From positions 251,954-315,953 of the forward strand of contig JADJYJ010000007.1 in the NCBI GenBank assembly GCA_016719785.1: a stretch of 64,000 nt of DNA. The letters run 5' to 3'. The notes beneath the pieces are model-generated. The model worked only from the letters and a program-made list of their open reading frames with translations, was not told where the DNA came from and made no database searches. Made by a program: the position numbers and the translations under genes. This stretch comes from Candidatus Amarolinea dominans (GTDB taxonomy: Bacteria; Chloroflexota; Anaerolineae; SSC4; Amarolineaceae). Shown here piece after piece: positions 10,648 through 18,264 of this stretch; the first letter of the stretch is position 1, and the number at the start of each line of letters is the position of its first letter.

Positions 10648-11577
10648 CTACGGTCGTACCAGCTTGCCCCACGGGTACTGGTAGCCCTGCCAGACAGGCT
10701 GGGTGGCCCGGCTGATGACCAGGTCGCTCATGGCATTGAGCGCCCATTCGAAATAGTGCGGTGTCAGGGAGTAGATGTCCATGTCGGGCGCCGGGTTCAT
10801 GAAGTCAATGGCATAGGGTACCCCATCGCGCACCGCAAATTCGACCGTATTCATATCGTAGCCCAGCGCCCGGTTGAGCAGACGGGCGTCATGCACCACG
10901 CGCCGGCCCAGATCAGGGTCCAAGTGTGCATGTTCCACATGATACTTGCGCTCGTGCGGGTCATACTTCATGGGTAGGATGGTCTCCTGGCCGATGCACA
11001 TGCAGCGCACGTAGTGATCCCACGCGATGAATTCCTGCACAATCATACACAACTGATCGCTCTGGTCGTAATGGTAGATCAGCTCATCAATCGTGTTGAC
11101 CTTGTAGACATCGCGCCAGCCGCCGCCCCAGGCATCCTTCAGGATGGCAGGCATCCCCACGTAGTCGGCAATGGCCTGCCAGTCAATCGGGTATTTCAAG
11201 TTGCGCAGGCTTTCGCTGACGACGCCCGGAACGTAGCCCTTGTTGGGAAGCACCACCGTGCGCGGGCTGGCGACGCCAAGTTTCGTGGCCAACGACGCCT
11301 CGAAGAATTTATCGTCAGCCGACCACCAGAAGGGGTTATTGATGACGTACGTACCCTGCAAGATGGCATTCTTCAGATAGGTGCGATAGTATTTGATCTC
11401 ATGCGAGATGCGATCTACGATCACCGCGTACTCATTCGGCTCGTTCTGCACCGTGCCGCCGAGTTTGACATACTCCGCGTGGACGCCGACATTGCGGCGG
11501 TTGACTTCTTCGATGAAAGCGGGGGGGAAAGACCACTCACGGCCCACCATGACGCCAACTTTTTTGATGTCTGTCAT
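10648..11577 (-). CDS. ATP-grasp domain ligase (RimK/D-Ala-D-Ala ligase-like)
   Basis: A 309-residue protein with a standard-order ATP-grasp fold. The N-terminal ~110 residues form a pre-ATP-grasp Rossmann-like part (KKVGVMVGREWSFPPAFIEEVN). YVGMPAILKDAWGGGWRDVYKV (~145-165) is the ATP lysine and glycine loop, MIVQEFIAWDHYVRC the adenine hinge, and VEFAVRDGVPYAIDFMNPAPD (~260-280) supplies the Mg2+-binding acidic/Asn residues. It would form an amide bond from a carboxylate and an amine. It lies between the esterase and the circularly permuted ATP-grasp gene in the same operon. Ribosome site AGGAGGAA precedes the start. Confidence 0.82.
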   Translation of the reverse strand: MTDIKKVGVMVGREWSFPPAFIEEVNRRNVGVHAEYVKLGGTVQNEPNEYAVIVDRISHEIKYYRTYLKNAILQGTYVINNPFWWSADDKFFEASLATKLGVASPRTVVLPNKGYVPGVVSESLRNLKYPIDWQAIADYVGMPAILKDAWGGGWRDVYKVNTIDELIYHYDQSDQLCMIVQEFIAWDHYVRCMCIGQETILPMKYDPHERKYHVEHAHLDPDLGRRVVHDARLLNRALGYDMNTVEFAVRDGVPYAIDFMNPAPDMDIYSLTPHYFEWALNAMSDLVISRATQPVWQGYQYPWGKLVRP

Positions 11578-11665
11578 CTATTCCTCCTGCATGATGTTGT
11601 ATGCGGACGGCTGGCCGCTTGACTGTCAAGCGCTCGGTCAGCACGTAGCTGCTTGCGGCGACCAT

Positions 11666-12382
11666 TCAGGCGCCGCCGATGTACCTGCGGATCATTTGCT
11701 GCCAGTAGGGCCAATCGTGCGCCCATCCGTTCCACGACCGAAAAGCGTGCCAGATATTCTTGCTCCACAGCGCACTGGATAGCTCGCGATTGTTCTGGTA
11801 TGCCGGGTCATGCTCACCGATGACCATGATCAGGTCAACTTTTTTGATCTGCTCAAGCCGTCCGGAGTCATGCTCATTGGGCACGTAGTCACTGGGGTTG
11901 TTGGAGTAAATGTTATCGTCGTCATAGCCATCGAAGAAACCGCGCATCTGATACTTGCCGCTCAACCCAATGGCTCGGTTGACCAGTTCCGGGTGGCGCA
12001 GGGCAAAGTTGATGGCGTGGTAGGCTCCGAAGCTGCAGCCATGGACAATGGTAAACGGTGTCAGGTTCTTGGACCACACGAAGGGCAGCAACTCGTGGAT
12101 CAGGTATTGCTCGTATTGGAGGTGGCGCACGATGCGCCCGCTAGGATGTGCCGCGCGCGCGTAGAAACTCTCGGCATCCACGCTGTCCACGCAAAAGAGC
12201 TGCAATCTGCCGCTCTCGATGTGATCGCCAAGCGCCGCGACCATGCTCCGGTCTTCATATTCAAAGAAACGGGCGCGCGAGGTTGGAAAGACAATCATGC
12301 GCGCCCCCCCGTGCCCGAAGACCAGCAATTCCATCTCCCGGTTCAGCGTTGGGCTATACCATTTGTAGTATTCACGATTCAT
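11666..12382 (-). CDS. Esterase/alpha-beta hydrolase of the ATP-grasp operon
   Basis: The 238-residue protein is an alpha/beta hydrolase close to putative esterases of the esterase D/Fes type. Nucleophile elbow GCSFGA (~residue 123), acid in VIGEHDPAYQNN and histidine in WNGWAHDWPYW near the C-terminus form a plausible Ser-Asp-His triad. There is no signal peptide, so it acts in the cytoplasm. The start at 12382 is set by AGAGGAAGAG eight bases upstream and the natural opening MNREYYKWYSPTLNREME. Within the operon it could release or transfer an acyl group on the product made by the four ligases; this is inference. Confidence 0.85.
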   Translation of the reverse strand: MNREYYKWYSPTLNREMELLVFGHGGARMIVFPTSRARFFEYEDRSMVAALGDHIESGRLQLFCVDSVDAESFYARAAHPSGRIVRHLQYEQYLIHELLPFVWSKNLTPFTIVHGCSFGAYHAINFALRHPELVNRAIGLSGKYQMRGFFDGYDDDNIYSNNPSDYVPNEHDSGRLEQIKKVDLIMVIGEHDPAYQNNRELSSALWSKNIWHAFRSWNGWAHDWPYWQQMIRRYIGGA

Positions 12383-12449
12383 GGGTTCTCTTCCTCTTTC
12401 CCATCTTCCCTCCCCATCAAGAAAATTGGCCGTGCTGCTGATCGCGCGT

Positions 12450-12791
12450 TCAGCTTGCCGGCTCGACAAAGGCCAGGGGAAAATCAATCGTTGACCGGTG
12501 CAGCGTCACATCGCCACGCGTGAGGAGGAAATGGGCCTGGTAGATCGCGGCAGGCTGCGGCGCCTGGCGCAAGTGCAAGGTGTAGGCAACTTCCTGCTCG
12601 CGTACCTCTATCACGCTTAGAGTTGCGACCTGGTTGCCCGCAGGGTCGGTAATGATCACATCCAGGTTGGGATACTCGGCAAACGCGCTGAGCGCCACGC
12701 GCAGCCATAGCCGGCCCAGGTCAGGGTAGGGATAAACAACCGCCGCCATAATCTGTGGTGCCTGGTCTTCCCAGTTGATCTGTATTTGCAT
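12450..12791 (-). CDS. Small conserved-looking protein opening the ligase operon
   Basis: A 113-residue protein with alternating hydrophobic residues (LWLRVALSAFAEYPNLDVIITDPAG, YQAHFLLTRGDVTLHRSTIDFPLAF) suggesting an all-beta domain. No signal peptide, cysteine or catalytic motif is visible. I do not recognise the family. It is the first gene of the operon and ends 67 bases before the esterase start, so it probably acts with the ligase set, for example as a substrate-binding or structural partner. The tRNA-Sec gene ends about 100 bases upstream on the same strand, so read-through from the tRNA promoter is possible. Confidence 0.6.
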   Translation of the reverse strand: MQIQINWEDQAPQIMAAVVYPYPDLGRLWLRVALSAFAEYPNLDVIITDPAGNQVATLSVIEVREQEVAYTLHLRQAPQPAAIYQAHFLLTRGDVTLHRSTIDFPLAFVEPAS

Positions 12792-12889
12792 GATTCACGA
12801 GTGCGACGCAGTTCGGATTTTAGCTTGCAGAATGATGACCCCGCGGTTTGCTAACATAGGCTGTCTGATCCACGCGTCAGCCCAGGAGG

Positions 12890-12983
12890 CGGGAGTGGGT
12901 GGGAGTCGAACCCACCACGGCCGCTTCGAGCACCCGTCACCGGTTTTGAAGACCGGGGAGCCCACCGGGACCCATCCACCCCC
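12890..12983 (-). tRNA. selC: tRNA-Sec (anticodon TCA)
   Basis: The minus strand folds as a long (94-nt) tRNA. An 8-bp acceptor stem pairs GGGGGTGG with CCACTCCC (one G-U). The anticodon arm CCGGT-CTTCAAA-ACCGG carries TCA, which reads UGA. A long variable arm (GACGGGTGCTCGAAGCGGCCGT) follows, then a 5-bp T arm GTGGG-TTCGACT-CCCAC. The 8-bp acceptor plus 5-bp T stem and TCA anticodon are hallmarks of bacterial tRNA-Sec. The discriminator is G and CCA is not encoded. It implies that the organism inserts selenocysteine; selA, selB and selD are not in this window. Confidence 0.92.
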
Positions 12984-12998
12984 ATTGCAGCGATGGGG

Positions 12999-13027
12999 AT
13001 AATACAATGCTTTGCACGATTCGTCAA
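12999..13027 (-). promoter_or_regulatory. Sigma-70 promoter of tRNA-Sec
   Basis: On the minus strand TTGACG and TATTAT are separated by exactly 17 bases, and the -10 ends 15 bases before the tRNA 5' end. Confidence 0.75.
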
Positions 13028-13333
13028 AGTCCGGCTGAACGTCCAGGCCGCGAGACAAGAGGGTTCAAGGAGGTACAAGAAGGCGCTAAAGAGGTTCAAG
13101 GCAGCGCCGGGCTGCAAAGCGCGTCGGATTCGCCTGCAAGAAAGAGACGCTGTTCATCTCTTTGAGCATAGCGAGGCGTGAAGAGCCCTGTAACAAAGTT
13201 TGGACTGACGGTGTCATGATAACGAATCGTGGCTCCACCCCGGGTGGCTGTCCAGACGGCTCGCAAGCGCATGGCCGGGGCAGCGAGTAACAAAGCGCAG
13301 GCAAAGCGCCGGGATTTAGTACAAACGTGGTAC
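13028..13333. other. Gene-poor spacer between tRNA-Sec promoter and cohesin promoter
   Basis: About 300 bases with no convincing gene. Short frames exist on both strands but none has a ribosome site or recognisable protein. I see no strong hairpin or repeat here. Confidence 0.5.
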
Positions 13334-13362
13334 TGGACAAATTCACGGCCCTGTGTTAAAAT
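13334..13362 (+). promoter_or_regulatory. Predicted promoter of the cohesin/dockerin-like gene
   Basis: TGGACA and TAAAAT are spaced by 17 bases; the ATG is 90 bases further on, preceded by AGGAGG. Confidence 0.5.
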
Positions 13363-13451
13363 CGTGTGGCTGAGCATGTAGGCTGATGGCCAAGCTCGCT
13401 TCCCCACACACCAATTTCTCACCTTCAGATTTCTGTATTAGGAGGCGCAAC

Positions 13452-14222
13452 ATGAATCGTGTAACCCTCGGGCGACTGGCAGCCGTGGTGGGGCTACTAG
13501 CTCTCTTGGTCGTAGCTACTGCGGCCCCCGCGCTCCCGGCATCACCAGACGCCGGAACTCTAGCCGTAGGCTCTGGTGCGCAAGTGTGGAATGGACACAA
13601 CTGCGCAGTGCCTGTGGCAATCAACGTCAGCGGCCTGAGCGCCGGCCTGGGTGGCTATGAGACCAAACTCAGTTGGGCCGCCGGTCGCTTCAGCTCAGCC
13701 GATGCTGACATTTCCATCAACATTGGCGCTTACCTCACCAACGGCGGCACCCGCCAACAGACTGGTGACAGCAGCACACCGGCCCTCAAGGCCGTCTCTA
13801 CCGACGCCGTCAAATGGGGTGGTTACTCCTGGGGCGCCGGCAATCCTCCGGGCAACGCGGCTGACGGCCTCCTCTCCACCGTGAGCGTCAAGCCTTCTGC
13901 CACGTGTGGCTCCGCCGCCGTGACCCTGGCCGAGACCCAGTTGGTTGACATCAATGGCACCGTCATTGCCCTGACCAATCAGACCGGCGGCTCGGTAGCT
14001 GTGTTCAGCCGCTACGACACCAGCGCCGGCGGCCCGCTGATCAACTCACTGGATGTCAATGCGGTGGTTGGCAAGGTTGGACAGGCTGTCGGTGCGGCAT
14101 GCGCTGTCGGTGGCAACTACCGTTACGATGCATCGGTGGGTGGCCCACTGATCAATTCACTGGATGTCAACGCGGTTGTAGCCAAAGTCGGTCAAAACAC
14201 GACGACAGCGTGCGTAAGCTAA
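13452..14222 (+). CDS. Secreted protein with cohesin-like domain and two degenerate dockerin-like repeats
   Basis: The 256-residue precursor has a signal peptide (about 30 residues, ending APALPASP). Residues ~35-180 form a beta-rich domain opening AGTLAVGSGAQVW, like cohesin/Hanta-type surface domains. The C-terminus holds two near-identical 23-residue repeats, YDTSAGGPLINSLDVNAVV and YDASVGGPLINSLDVNAVV, each followed by a KVGQ. They resemble dockerin F-hands (DxNxDGxINxxD) with one extra residue and loss of the middle Asp. There is no membrane anchor, unlike the next three proteins. The start is set by AGGAGGCGCAAC before ATG. A dockerin partner for the anchored cohesin-like neighbours is inferred, not shown. 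Confidence 0.7.
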   Translation: MNRVTLGRLAAVVGLLALLVVATAAPALPASPDAGTLAVGSGAQVWNGHNCAVPVAINVSGLSAGLGGYETKLSWAAGRFSSADADISINIGAYLTNGGTRQQTGDSSTPALKAVSTDAVKWGGYSWGAGNPPGNAADGLLSTVSVKPSATCGSAAVTLAETQLVDINGTVIALTNQTGGSVAVFSRYDTSAGGPLINSLDVNAVVGKVGQAVGAACAVGGNYRYDASVGGPLINSLDVNAVVAKVGQNTTTACVS

Positions 14223-14352
14223 GATCTTTGATATGTATTGACTCACCTACTGCCCCAGACTGTTCTCCAAACAGATCAGTTTGGACGCATGGGCGAGTCA
14301 ATGTTTCTTGCTTTGTTCAGATTCCGTTCACTATCGTCAGAGGAGGAATGTC

Positions 14353-15069
14353 ATGATGATTAAACGCCGATTTATTATTCTCGGTGCGTTGGTCGCCCTG
14401 CTGCTGGTTGCGTCCATGGCCAGCGCCAGCCCGGCCGCTCCTGGAGCGCCAACCCTGCGTTGGCGTGCAACGGCCAATCCGAGTGTTGCAGAGATCCGCG
14501 CCGACGGCATTACAGACGGCGGCACCGCCGGTAATGGCGCCATCTCGTGGGACATCTACTTCCGCTTGCCGGCGAGTGTGTCCATGCCGTACCCGACCAT
14601 CACTATTGTCCCTGGGCCAGCGTGGACTGCCATGTCTCCGTGCAGTTTTACGACGGTTGTGGCGCCGGGTCAACCGGGTGTAGGCGGCGTAGGCAGCAAT
14701 GGATACTACATCAGTGGTTTCTGTACTGCTACTCCGACCACTCCTGTGACCGGTAGTGACGTCTTAATTGCAACACTCACCTTTAGCGGCTGTCCGGCTA
14801 CTGGGTTCCTCATGGACATGGACAGCGGCGATGATGCGTTCGGCGACGAGGTGACCGACGTTGTTGACCGCTTCAACGATCCGTACTTCCCCTCGGATGC
14901 TGAACTGACCGACGGCGGCGCGTGCGGCAATCCCACGGCCGTGCAGTTGGCGAACATCACGGCCGGCCCGGTGGCGCCGATGACCAACGCCCTCTACCCG
15001 GCCATGGCCGGCGTTGCGGCCCTGTTGGCGATGGCTGGCGTGGCCTTCAAGGGCATGCGCAAGCACTAG
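14353..15069 (+). CDS. Membrane-anchored surface protein, cohesin-like, paralogue 1
   Basis: A 238-residue protein: signal peptide (MMIKRR, hydrophobic core, ASMASAS), an extracellular domain of ~180 residues, then a C-terminal hydrophobic helix (PAMAGVAALLAMAGVAF) and a basic tail KGMRKH. It shares with the next protein the stretches AISWDIYF, the GFCT motif, VLIATL and FGDEVTDVVD.., ending in a DGGACG turn. Conserved cysteines are paired likewise, suggesting disulfides outside the cell. The architecture matches surface proteins held by a tail helix. AGGAGGA precedes the ATG. It lies in a four-gene plus-strand run of surface proteins. Confidence 0.72.
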   Translation: MMIKRRFIILGALVALLLVASMASASPAAPGAPTLRWRATANPSVAEIRADGITDGGTAGNGAISWDIYFRLPASVSMPYPTITIVPGPAWTAMSPCSFTTVVAPGQPGVGGVGSNGYYISGFCTATPTTPVTGSDVLIATLTFSGCPATGFLMDMDSGDDAFGDEVTDVVDRFNDPYFPSDAELTDGGACGNPTAVQLANITAGPVAPMTNALYPAMAGVAALLAMAGVAFKGMRKH

Positions 15070-15152
15070 ACTGTTGCGTCTTCGTGACTGACGGGGGTAG
15101 CCTTGCCGACAGGGCTGCCCCTGTTGTTTTTCTACTCATCCGCGGACCGACC

Positions 15153-15854
15153 ATGAAACGTTTTCTTCCTGCTCTGCCGCCATTTCTGGCTGCCTGTCTG
15201 ATTCTGCTCCTGCTGCCCTGGCTGGCCGCGGCCTCCCCCGGCCCCACCACCCTGTCTGTCAAGCCGATAGATGCCACCACCTCCCAAATCATCGCGCACA
15301 ACGTGGGCACCAACCCCGGCGCGCAACCGGCCATCTCGTGGGACATCTACTTCAATTTTCCACAGAGCCGTGGACGCCTGGTGGGGATCACGCCCGGGCC
15401 TGACTGGGAGGCGCTCGACTGCGGTTTCACCACGAACATCTCCACTAGCGAGACCTCAGCGGCGCTGGCTGCCAATGACATCATGATCAACGGCTTCTGC
15501 ACCACGCGCATCCCGGCCGGCCTGGTCAAGGATGTGCTGGTCATCGCCACTCTGCACTGGGCAGACTGCCGCGAGGGTTTTGTGGTTGATTTGCGTACCG
15601 GCGCCCAGCAATTTGGTGAAGGGGTCAGCGACATCATTGACGTCAACAATGAGCCTTACACCTTCACCGACGCGGATCTCTTCGATGGCGGCGCCTGTGG
15701 CGACCAGACCGAAGGCATCCAGACCACGATTGACAGCCCTGTTGCGCAAGCGTCTCCCCTGGCTACCTCGGCCCCTATCCTGGCGCTGCTCGTCGGCGGC
15801 ATCATTTTGCTTGCGGCTGCGCTGATCGCTTTCCTGCGCACACGCAGGCCTTGA
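15153..15854 (+). CDS. Membrane-anchored surface protein, cohesin-like, paralogue 2
   Basis: A 233-residue paralogue of the preceding protein: signal peptide (MKRFLPALPPFLAACLILLL), extracellular domain with AISWDIYFNFP, INGFCTTR, VLVIATLHW and FGEGVSDIIDVNNEPY, then a C-terminal helix (APILALLVGGIILLAAALIA) with tail FLRTRRP. Start at 15153; the ribosome site is weak (GCGGACCGACC). It is 83 bases after paralogue 1, so the two arose by tandem duplication and are probably co-transcribed. Function is unknown beyond cell-surface display. Confidence 0.72.
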   Translation: MKRFLPALPPFLAACLILLLLPWLAAASPGPTTLSVKPIDATTSQIIAHNVGTNPGAQPAISWDIYFNFPQSRGRLVGITPGPDWEALDCGFTTNISTSETSAALAANDIMINGFCTTRIPAGLVKDVLVIATLHWADCREGFVVDLRTGAQQFGEGVSDIIDVNNEPYTFTDADLFDGGACGDQTEGIQTTIDSPVAQASPLATSAPILALLVGGIILLAAALIAFLRTRRP

Positions 15855-15877
15855 ACACCAACGAATCGGAGGAGATT

Positions 15878-16491
15878 GATGCGACTGACACGCACGACAA
15901 GCTACCTGGTTATTGCCCCTGCTGCTCCTGCCCGCCACCGTCCTGCCCGCCACCGTCCTGGCCGCGGGCGCGATCGTTACCCTCAACTCGCCGCCAGCCG
16001 GCGTCGTGGCTGGCAGTGAATTCACGACCGATGTCACCATCGAAGGCGCGGAGGCGGTCCTGGGTTTCCAGTTCGACGTGCTCTACGATGCCAACCTGGT
16101 GGAATTGAGCGATTTCGATCTCGGCCCCTGGCTGGGCAGCTCTGGCCGCAGCCCGGCCAAGCTCGGCCCCGCCCTGGCCAAAGAGGGCGGCCGCGCCACC
16201 ATTGGCGCCTATACCCTGGGTCAGCAAGCCGGCGCCGGTGGTGATGGCCTGATGGTCACGCTGCGCTGGAAGGCCAAAGCCAACGGCAACCTGGATCTGC
16301 AACTGCAGAAGCTGCAACTGGCCGGCGCGGGTGGCACAGCCTTGCCGGGCGAAATCAGCGCGGGTAAGGTCAGCGTGGCCACGGCGGCTACCCCTGCCTC
16401 CATCAACAACGCGCAATCTCTGCTCTTGGGCGCAGGCATCTTGCTCGTCGGGGTTGTCGCGTTTCTCTTGCTGCGCCGGCGTCGGCCCTGA
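15878..16491 (+). CDS. Membrane-anchored cohesin-domain protein with a frameshift in the signal peptide
   Basis: The cohesin domain (GAIVTLNSPPAGVVAGSEFT.., VLGFQFDVLYDANLVELSDF, MVTLRWKAKANG) spans about 140 residues and is followed by a C-terminal helix (LLLGAGILLVGVVAFLLL) and tail RRRRP. The best start, ATG 15878 behind CGGAGGAG, encodes MRLTRTTSYLVIA and then runs into a different frame at about 15913; deleting one base there gives a normal signal peptide continuing PLLLLPATVLPATVLA. Alternatively translation begins at a TTG at 15913. So either a one-base insertion or a non-AUG start applies. It is the last gene of the surface set, followed by a strong terminator. Confidence 0.7.
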
Positions 16492-16505
16492 ACCGCGCGC
16501 CGATG

Positions 16506-16552
16506 GCAACAAAAAAGCCAGGCTTTGCCCAAAAGCCTGGCTTTTTTGTTGC
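16506..16552. terminator. Strong bidirectional rho-independent terminator
   Basis: GCAACAAAAAAGCCAGGCTTT pairs almost perfectly with its inverse around a short loop, giving A-runs and T-runs on both sides. It lies between the convergent cohesin-domain gene (plus) and the acidic small-protein operon (minus) and can end both. Confidence 0.88.
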
Positions 16553-16555
16553 AGT

Positions 16556-16629
16556 TATACTGCAAGCGGGAATAGACTTCACTTTTCCGATTAAGGAAAC
16601 AGGCGCAATTCGTGCCCGCTTGCAGTACA
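16556..16629. repeat. 74-bp dispersed inverted-end repeat, copy 2
   Basis: Same length, orientation and ends (tatactgcaagcggg / cccgcttgcagtaca) as the copy at 2492, with a few interior substitutions (ccgattaagg for ccgcctaagg). It directly abuts the bidirectional terminator and lies just past the stop of the minus-strand acidic protein gene. Confidence 0.88.
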
Positions 16630-16639
16630 CATCACACAG

Positions 16640-16918
16640 CTACCAAGACGAGACGTCATCGTCATCCCCATCGTCGCTCCAGTCGTCTTCATCTTCTTCA
16701 TCTTCATCGTCTTCTTCATCCATCCAGTCCTCGTCCTCATCCAGGTCGAGATCCAGATCGTCGTCTTCCCATTGGTCTTCAGTTGTGTCCGCAGCTACCT
16801 GGCCCACTTCTTCGTAGGTCAAACAATAGCCTTCTTCGCTCAGGCGAATCGTCTCGGCAGCACAGAAACCGTCATCCCAGTTGCCACAGTCCGAGAGTGG
16901 GCACAGAATCTTGGTCAT
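16640..16918 (-). CDS. Small cysteine-motif protein with an extreme Asp/Glu tail
   Basis: A 92-residue protein. The first ~45 residues hold four cysteines (ILCPLSDCGNWDDGFC and GYC) that could bind a metal. The C-terminal ~40 residues are almost only Asp, Glu and Trp (for example DEEDDEDEEDEDDW). AAAGGAGA lies before the ATG at 16918. It follows the rubredoxin-like gene by 24 bases, and both combine a small metal-site head with an acidic tail. No family name can be given. An RNA-polymerase delta-like or metal-buffering role is conceivable but unsupported. Confidence 0.7.
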   Translation of the reverse strand: MTKILCPLSDCGNWDDGFCAAETIRLSEEGYCLTYEEVGQVAADTTEDQWEDDDLDLDLDEDEDWMDEEDDEDEEDEDDWSDDGDDDDVSSW

Positions 16919-16942
16919 AGAGAGTGTCTCCTTTTGGCGAGG

Positions 16943-17137
16943 TTACGCTGAAATCGCTGCTTCTACGCCCTCGTAGTCCTCGTCGCTCTCATCGAGATCG
17001 TCGAAGTCCTCGAAGTTGTCCTCTTCGTATTCGAAGTATTCAAAGGCCTCAGTCGGCGCATCACATTCAGGGCAGTGGTCAGGCCGTTTTTGCCCCGGTG
17101 CAATGTACCCACATTCCATACATTCCCATTCACCCAT
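16943..17137 (-). CDS. Rubredoxin/rubrerythrin-type zinc-ribbon protein with acidic tail
   Basis: A 64-residue protein whose first 30 residues form a rubredoxin-like knuckle pair: WECMECGYIAPG and HCPECDAP, with a 15-residue gap. This matches the short zinc/iron ribbon seen at rubrerythrin C-termini and in small hypothetical proteins. The rest is acidic (FEYEEDNFEDFDDLDESDED). AAGGAG is upstream of the ATG. A consensus-like promoter 170 bases upstream probably drives this gene and its acidic neighbour. Electron transfer or metal binding is inferred from the ribbon only. Confidence 0.75.
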   Translation of the reverse strand: MGEWECMECGYIAPGQKRPDHCPECDAPTEAFEYFEYEEDNFEDFDDLDESDEDYEGVEAAISA

Positions 17138-17304
17138 GAATTAGGGTTTCTCCTTGGTCACAACGTTCAGCAATGCGTGCCGTGACGCGCCCGCTTGCCG
17201 TGCAATTGTCGGTCGGAAACAGATTGGCCACGCCTGGCGTGGCGGGCGCACGGCTGGTGCGCACTGGACTTCCTCGCTGACATTCGAGCACGAGGATCGA
17301 AGTT

Positions 17305-17332
17305 ATTCTAACCGCTTTTAGTGAATTGTCAA
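17305..17332 (-). promoter_or_regulatory. Near-consensus sigma-70 promoter of the acidic small-protein operon
   Basis: On the minus strand TTGACA and TAGAAT are separated by 16 bases. The leader to the ATG at 17137 would be about 160 bases, long enough for regulation, but I see no clear riboswitch. Confidence 0.75.
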
Positions 17333-17383
17333 ACCTCTCTGCGCACGACGTTGGCTGTGCTGCCTGGCCGCCTCTTGTGTCCG

Positions 17384-18094
17384 CTAGCGGGACCTCAAAT
17401 TGCCCGCGACGGCAGAGGCGATGACATCCGCATACTGCCGGCCTGCGGCCTCCCCCTCCGCGCTCAGCCCATAGACCCCGCGCGTCACGCGCTGAAACCA
17501 GCCGTAATGATTGTGCTGCAGGATGGCCGCAACATTGGCCTGCCCCAGCGCGGTCTTGATCTCGCCCAGCGGGCTGGCGCCATGCTCCTGCAGATACCCC
17601 ACAATGCGCAACACCAGCAGGCGATAGGCGGTGACCAATGGGCGCCGTGTGCTTCCGCCCGTGTTGAAGTCACCGCTGCGCCCGTCGAACTCGCCTGCAA
17701 CCTGTGCTTGCTTGGCTCGGCGAGTGCGGGGCGCTTGCTCGACCCCTGCTTCCAACACCACTTCGACCAACGGCGGTTCCATTCTGAAATTGACGATCAG
17801 CAGTCCCAAGCCAAGCCGTTGACATAACTGCTGGACTTCGCGCCACCGTGACGTCCGCTGTTTGCGTCCCGGCGCCTCGATCGCCACATAGACATGATTC
17901 GTCACCTGTTGGCGTCGCAGCCCTTGCAGCACCAGCGTCAGGTTGAAGGCAATCTTCATCTCCACGACCAGCAACCGCACGTCCCGCCGTGCCACCAGAT
18001 CACAGTCCTTGACCTCGCCACGCACCTCGTAGCCTTGTTGCTCGAAGAACCGCTTGAGCGGCGCGTACAGGTCACTCTCTTGCCGAATCGCCAT
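17384..18094 (-). CDS. DUF2161-type protein with a PD-(D/E)XK-like nuclease fold
   Basis: The 236-residue protein starts MAIRQESDLYAPLKRFFEQQGYEV and contains GEVKDCDLVARRDVRLLVVEMKI, a D..E-x-K arrangement typical of the PD-(D/E)XK fold. The region KTALGQANVAAILQHNHYGWFQRVTRGVYGLS near the C-terminus resembles a winged-helix tail. This fits the DUF2161 family, whose members are annotated as putative phosphodiesterases. No restriction or CRISPR partner is nearby, so its role is open. The start at 18094 is preferred; a 12-codon extension to 18130 has no ribosome site. Confidence 0.75.
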   Translation of the reverse strand: MAIRQESDLYAPLKRFFEQQGYEVRGEVKDCDLVARRDVRLLVVEMKIAFNLTLVLQGLRRQQVTNHVYVAIEAPGRKQRTSRWREVQQLCQRLGLGLLIVNFRMEPPLVEVVLEAGVEQAPRTRRAKQAQVAGEFDGRSGDFNTGGSTRRPLVTAYRLLVLRIVGYLQEHGASPLGEIKTALGQANVAAILQHNHYGWFQRVTRGVYGLSAEGEAAGRQYADVIASAVAGNLRSR

Positions 18095-18149
18095 GCTGCG
18101 ATTATAACGGGCACCGGGCCTGGGCTGCAAATTGACCTCAGACTCGAAT

Positions 18150-18178
18150 TTGCCAAGTCGCCCTGTTCGTCGTAAGAT
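18150..18178 (+). promoter_or_regulatory. Predicted promoter of the Trm112-like membrane protein
   Basis: TTGCCA and TAAGAT are spaced by 17 bases, 86 bases before the ATG at 18265. Confidence 0.5.
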
Positions 18179-18264
18179 ATTTACCGGGTGCCCTGGCGTC
18201 TGCGTGGCGTGGTTTACGCTGCGCAGGGCAGGCCAATTAGTTTGTAAAGGAGATCATCACGACG

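Noticed and set aside
12800..13450. A selenoprotein gene beside tRNA-Sec
   Set aside because: No frame with an in-frame TGA and a recognisable redox domain could be found.
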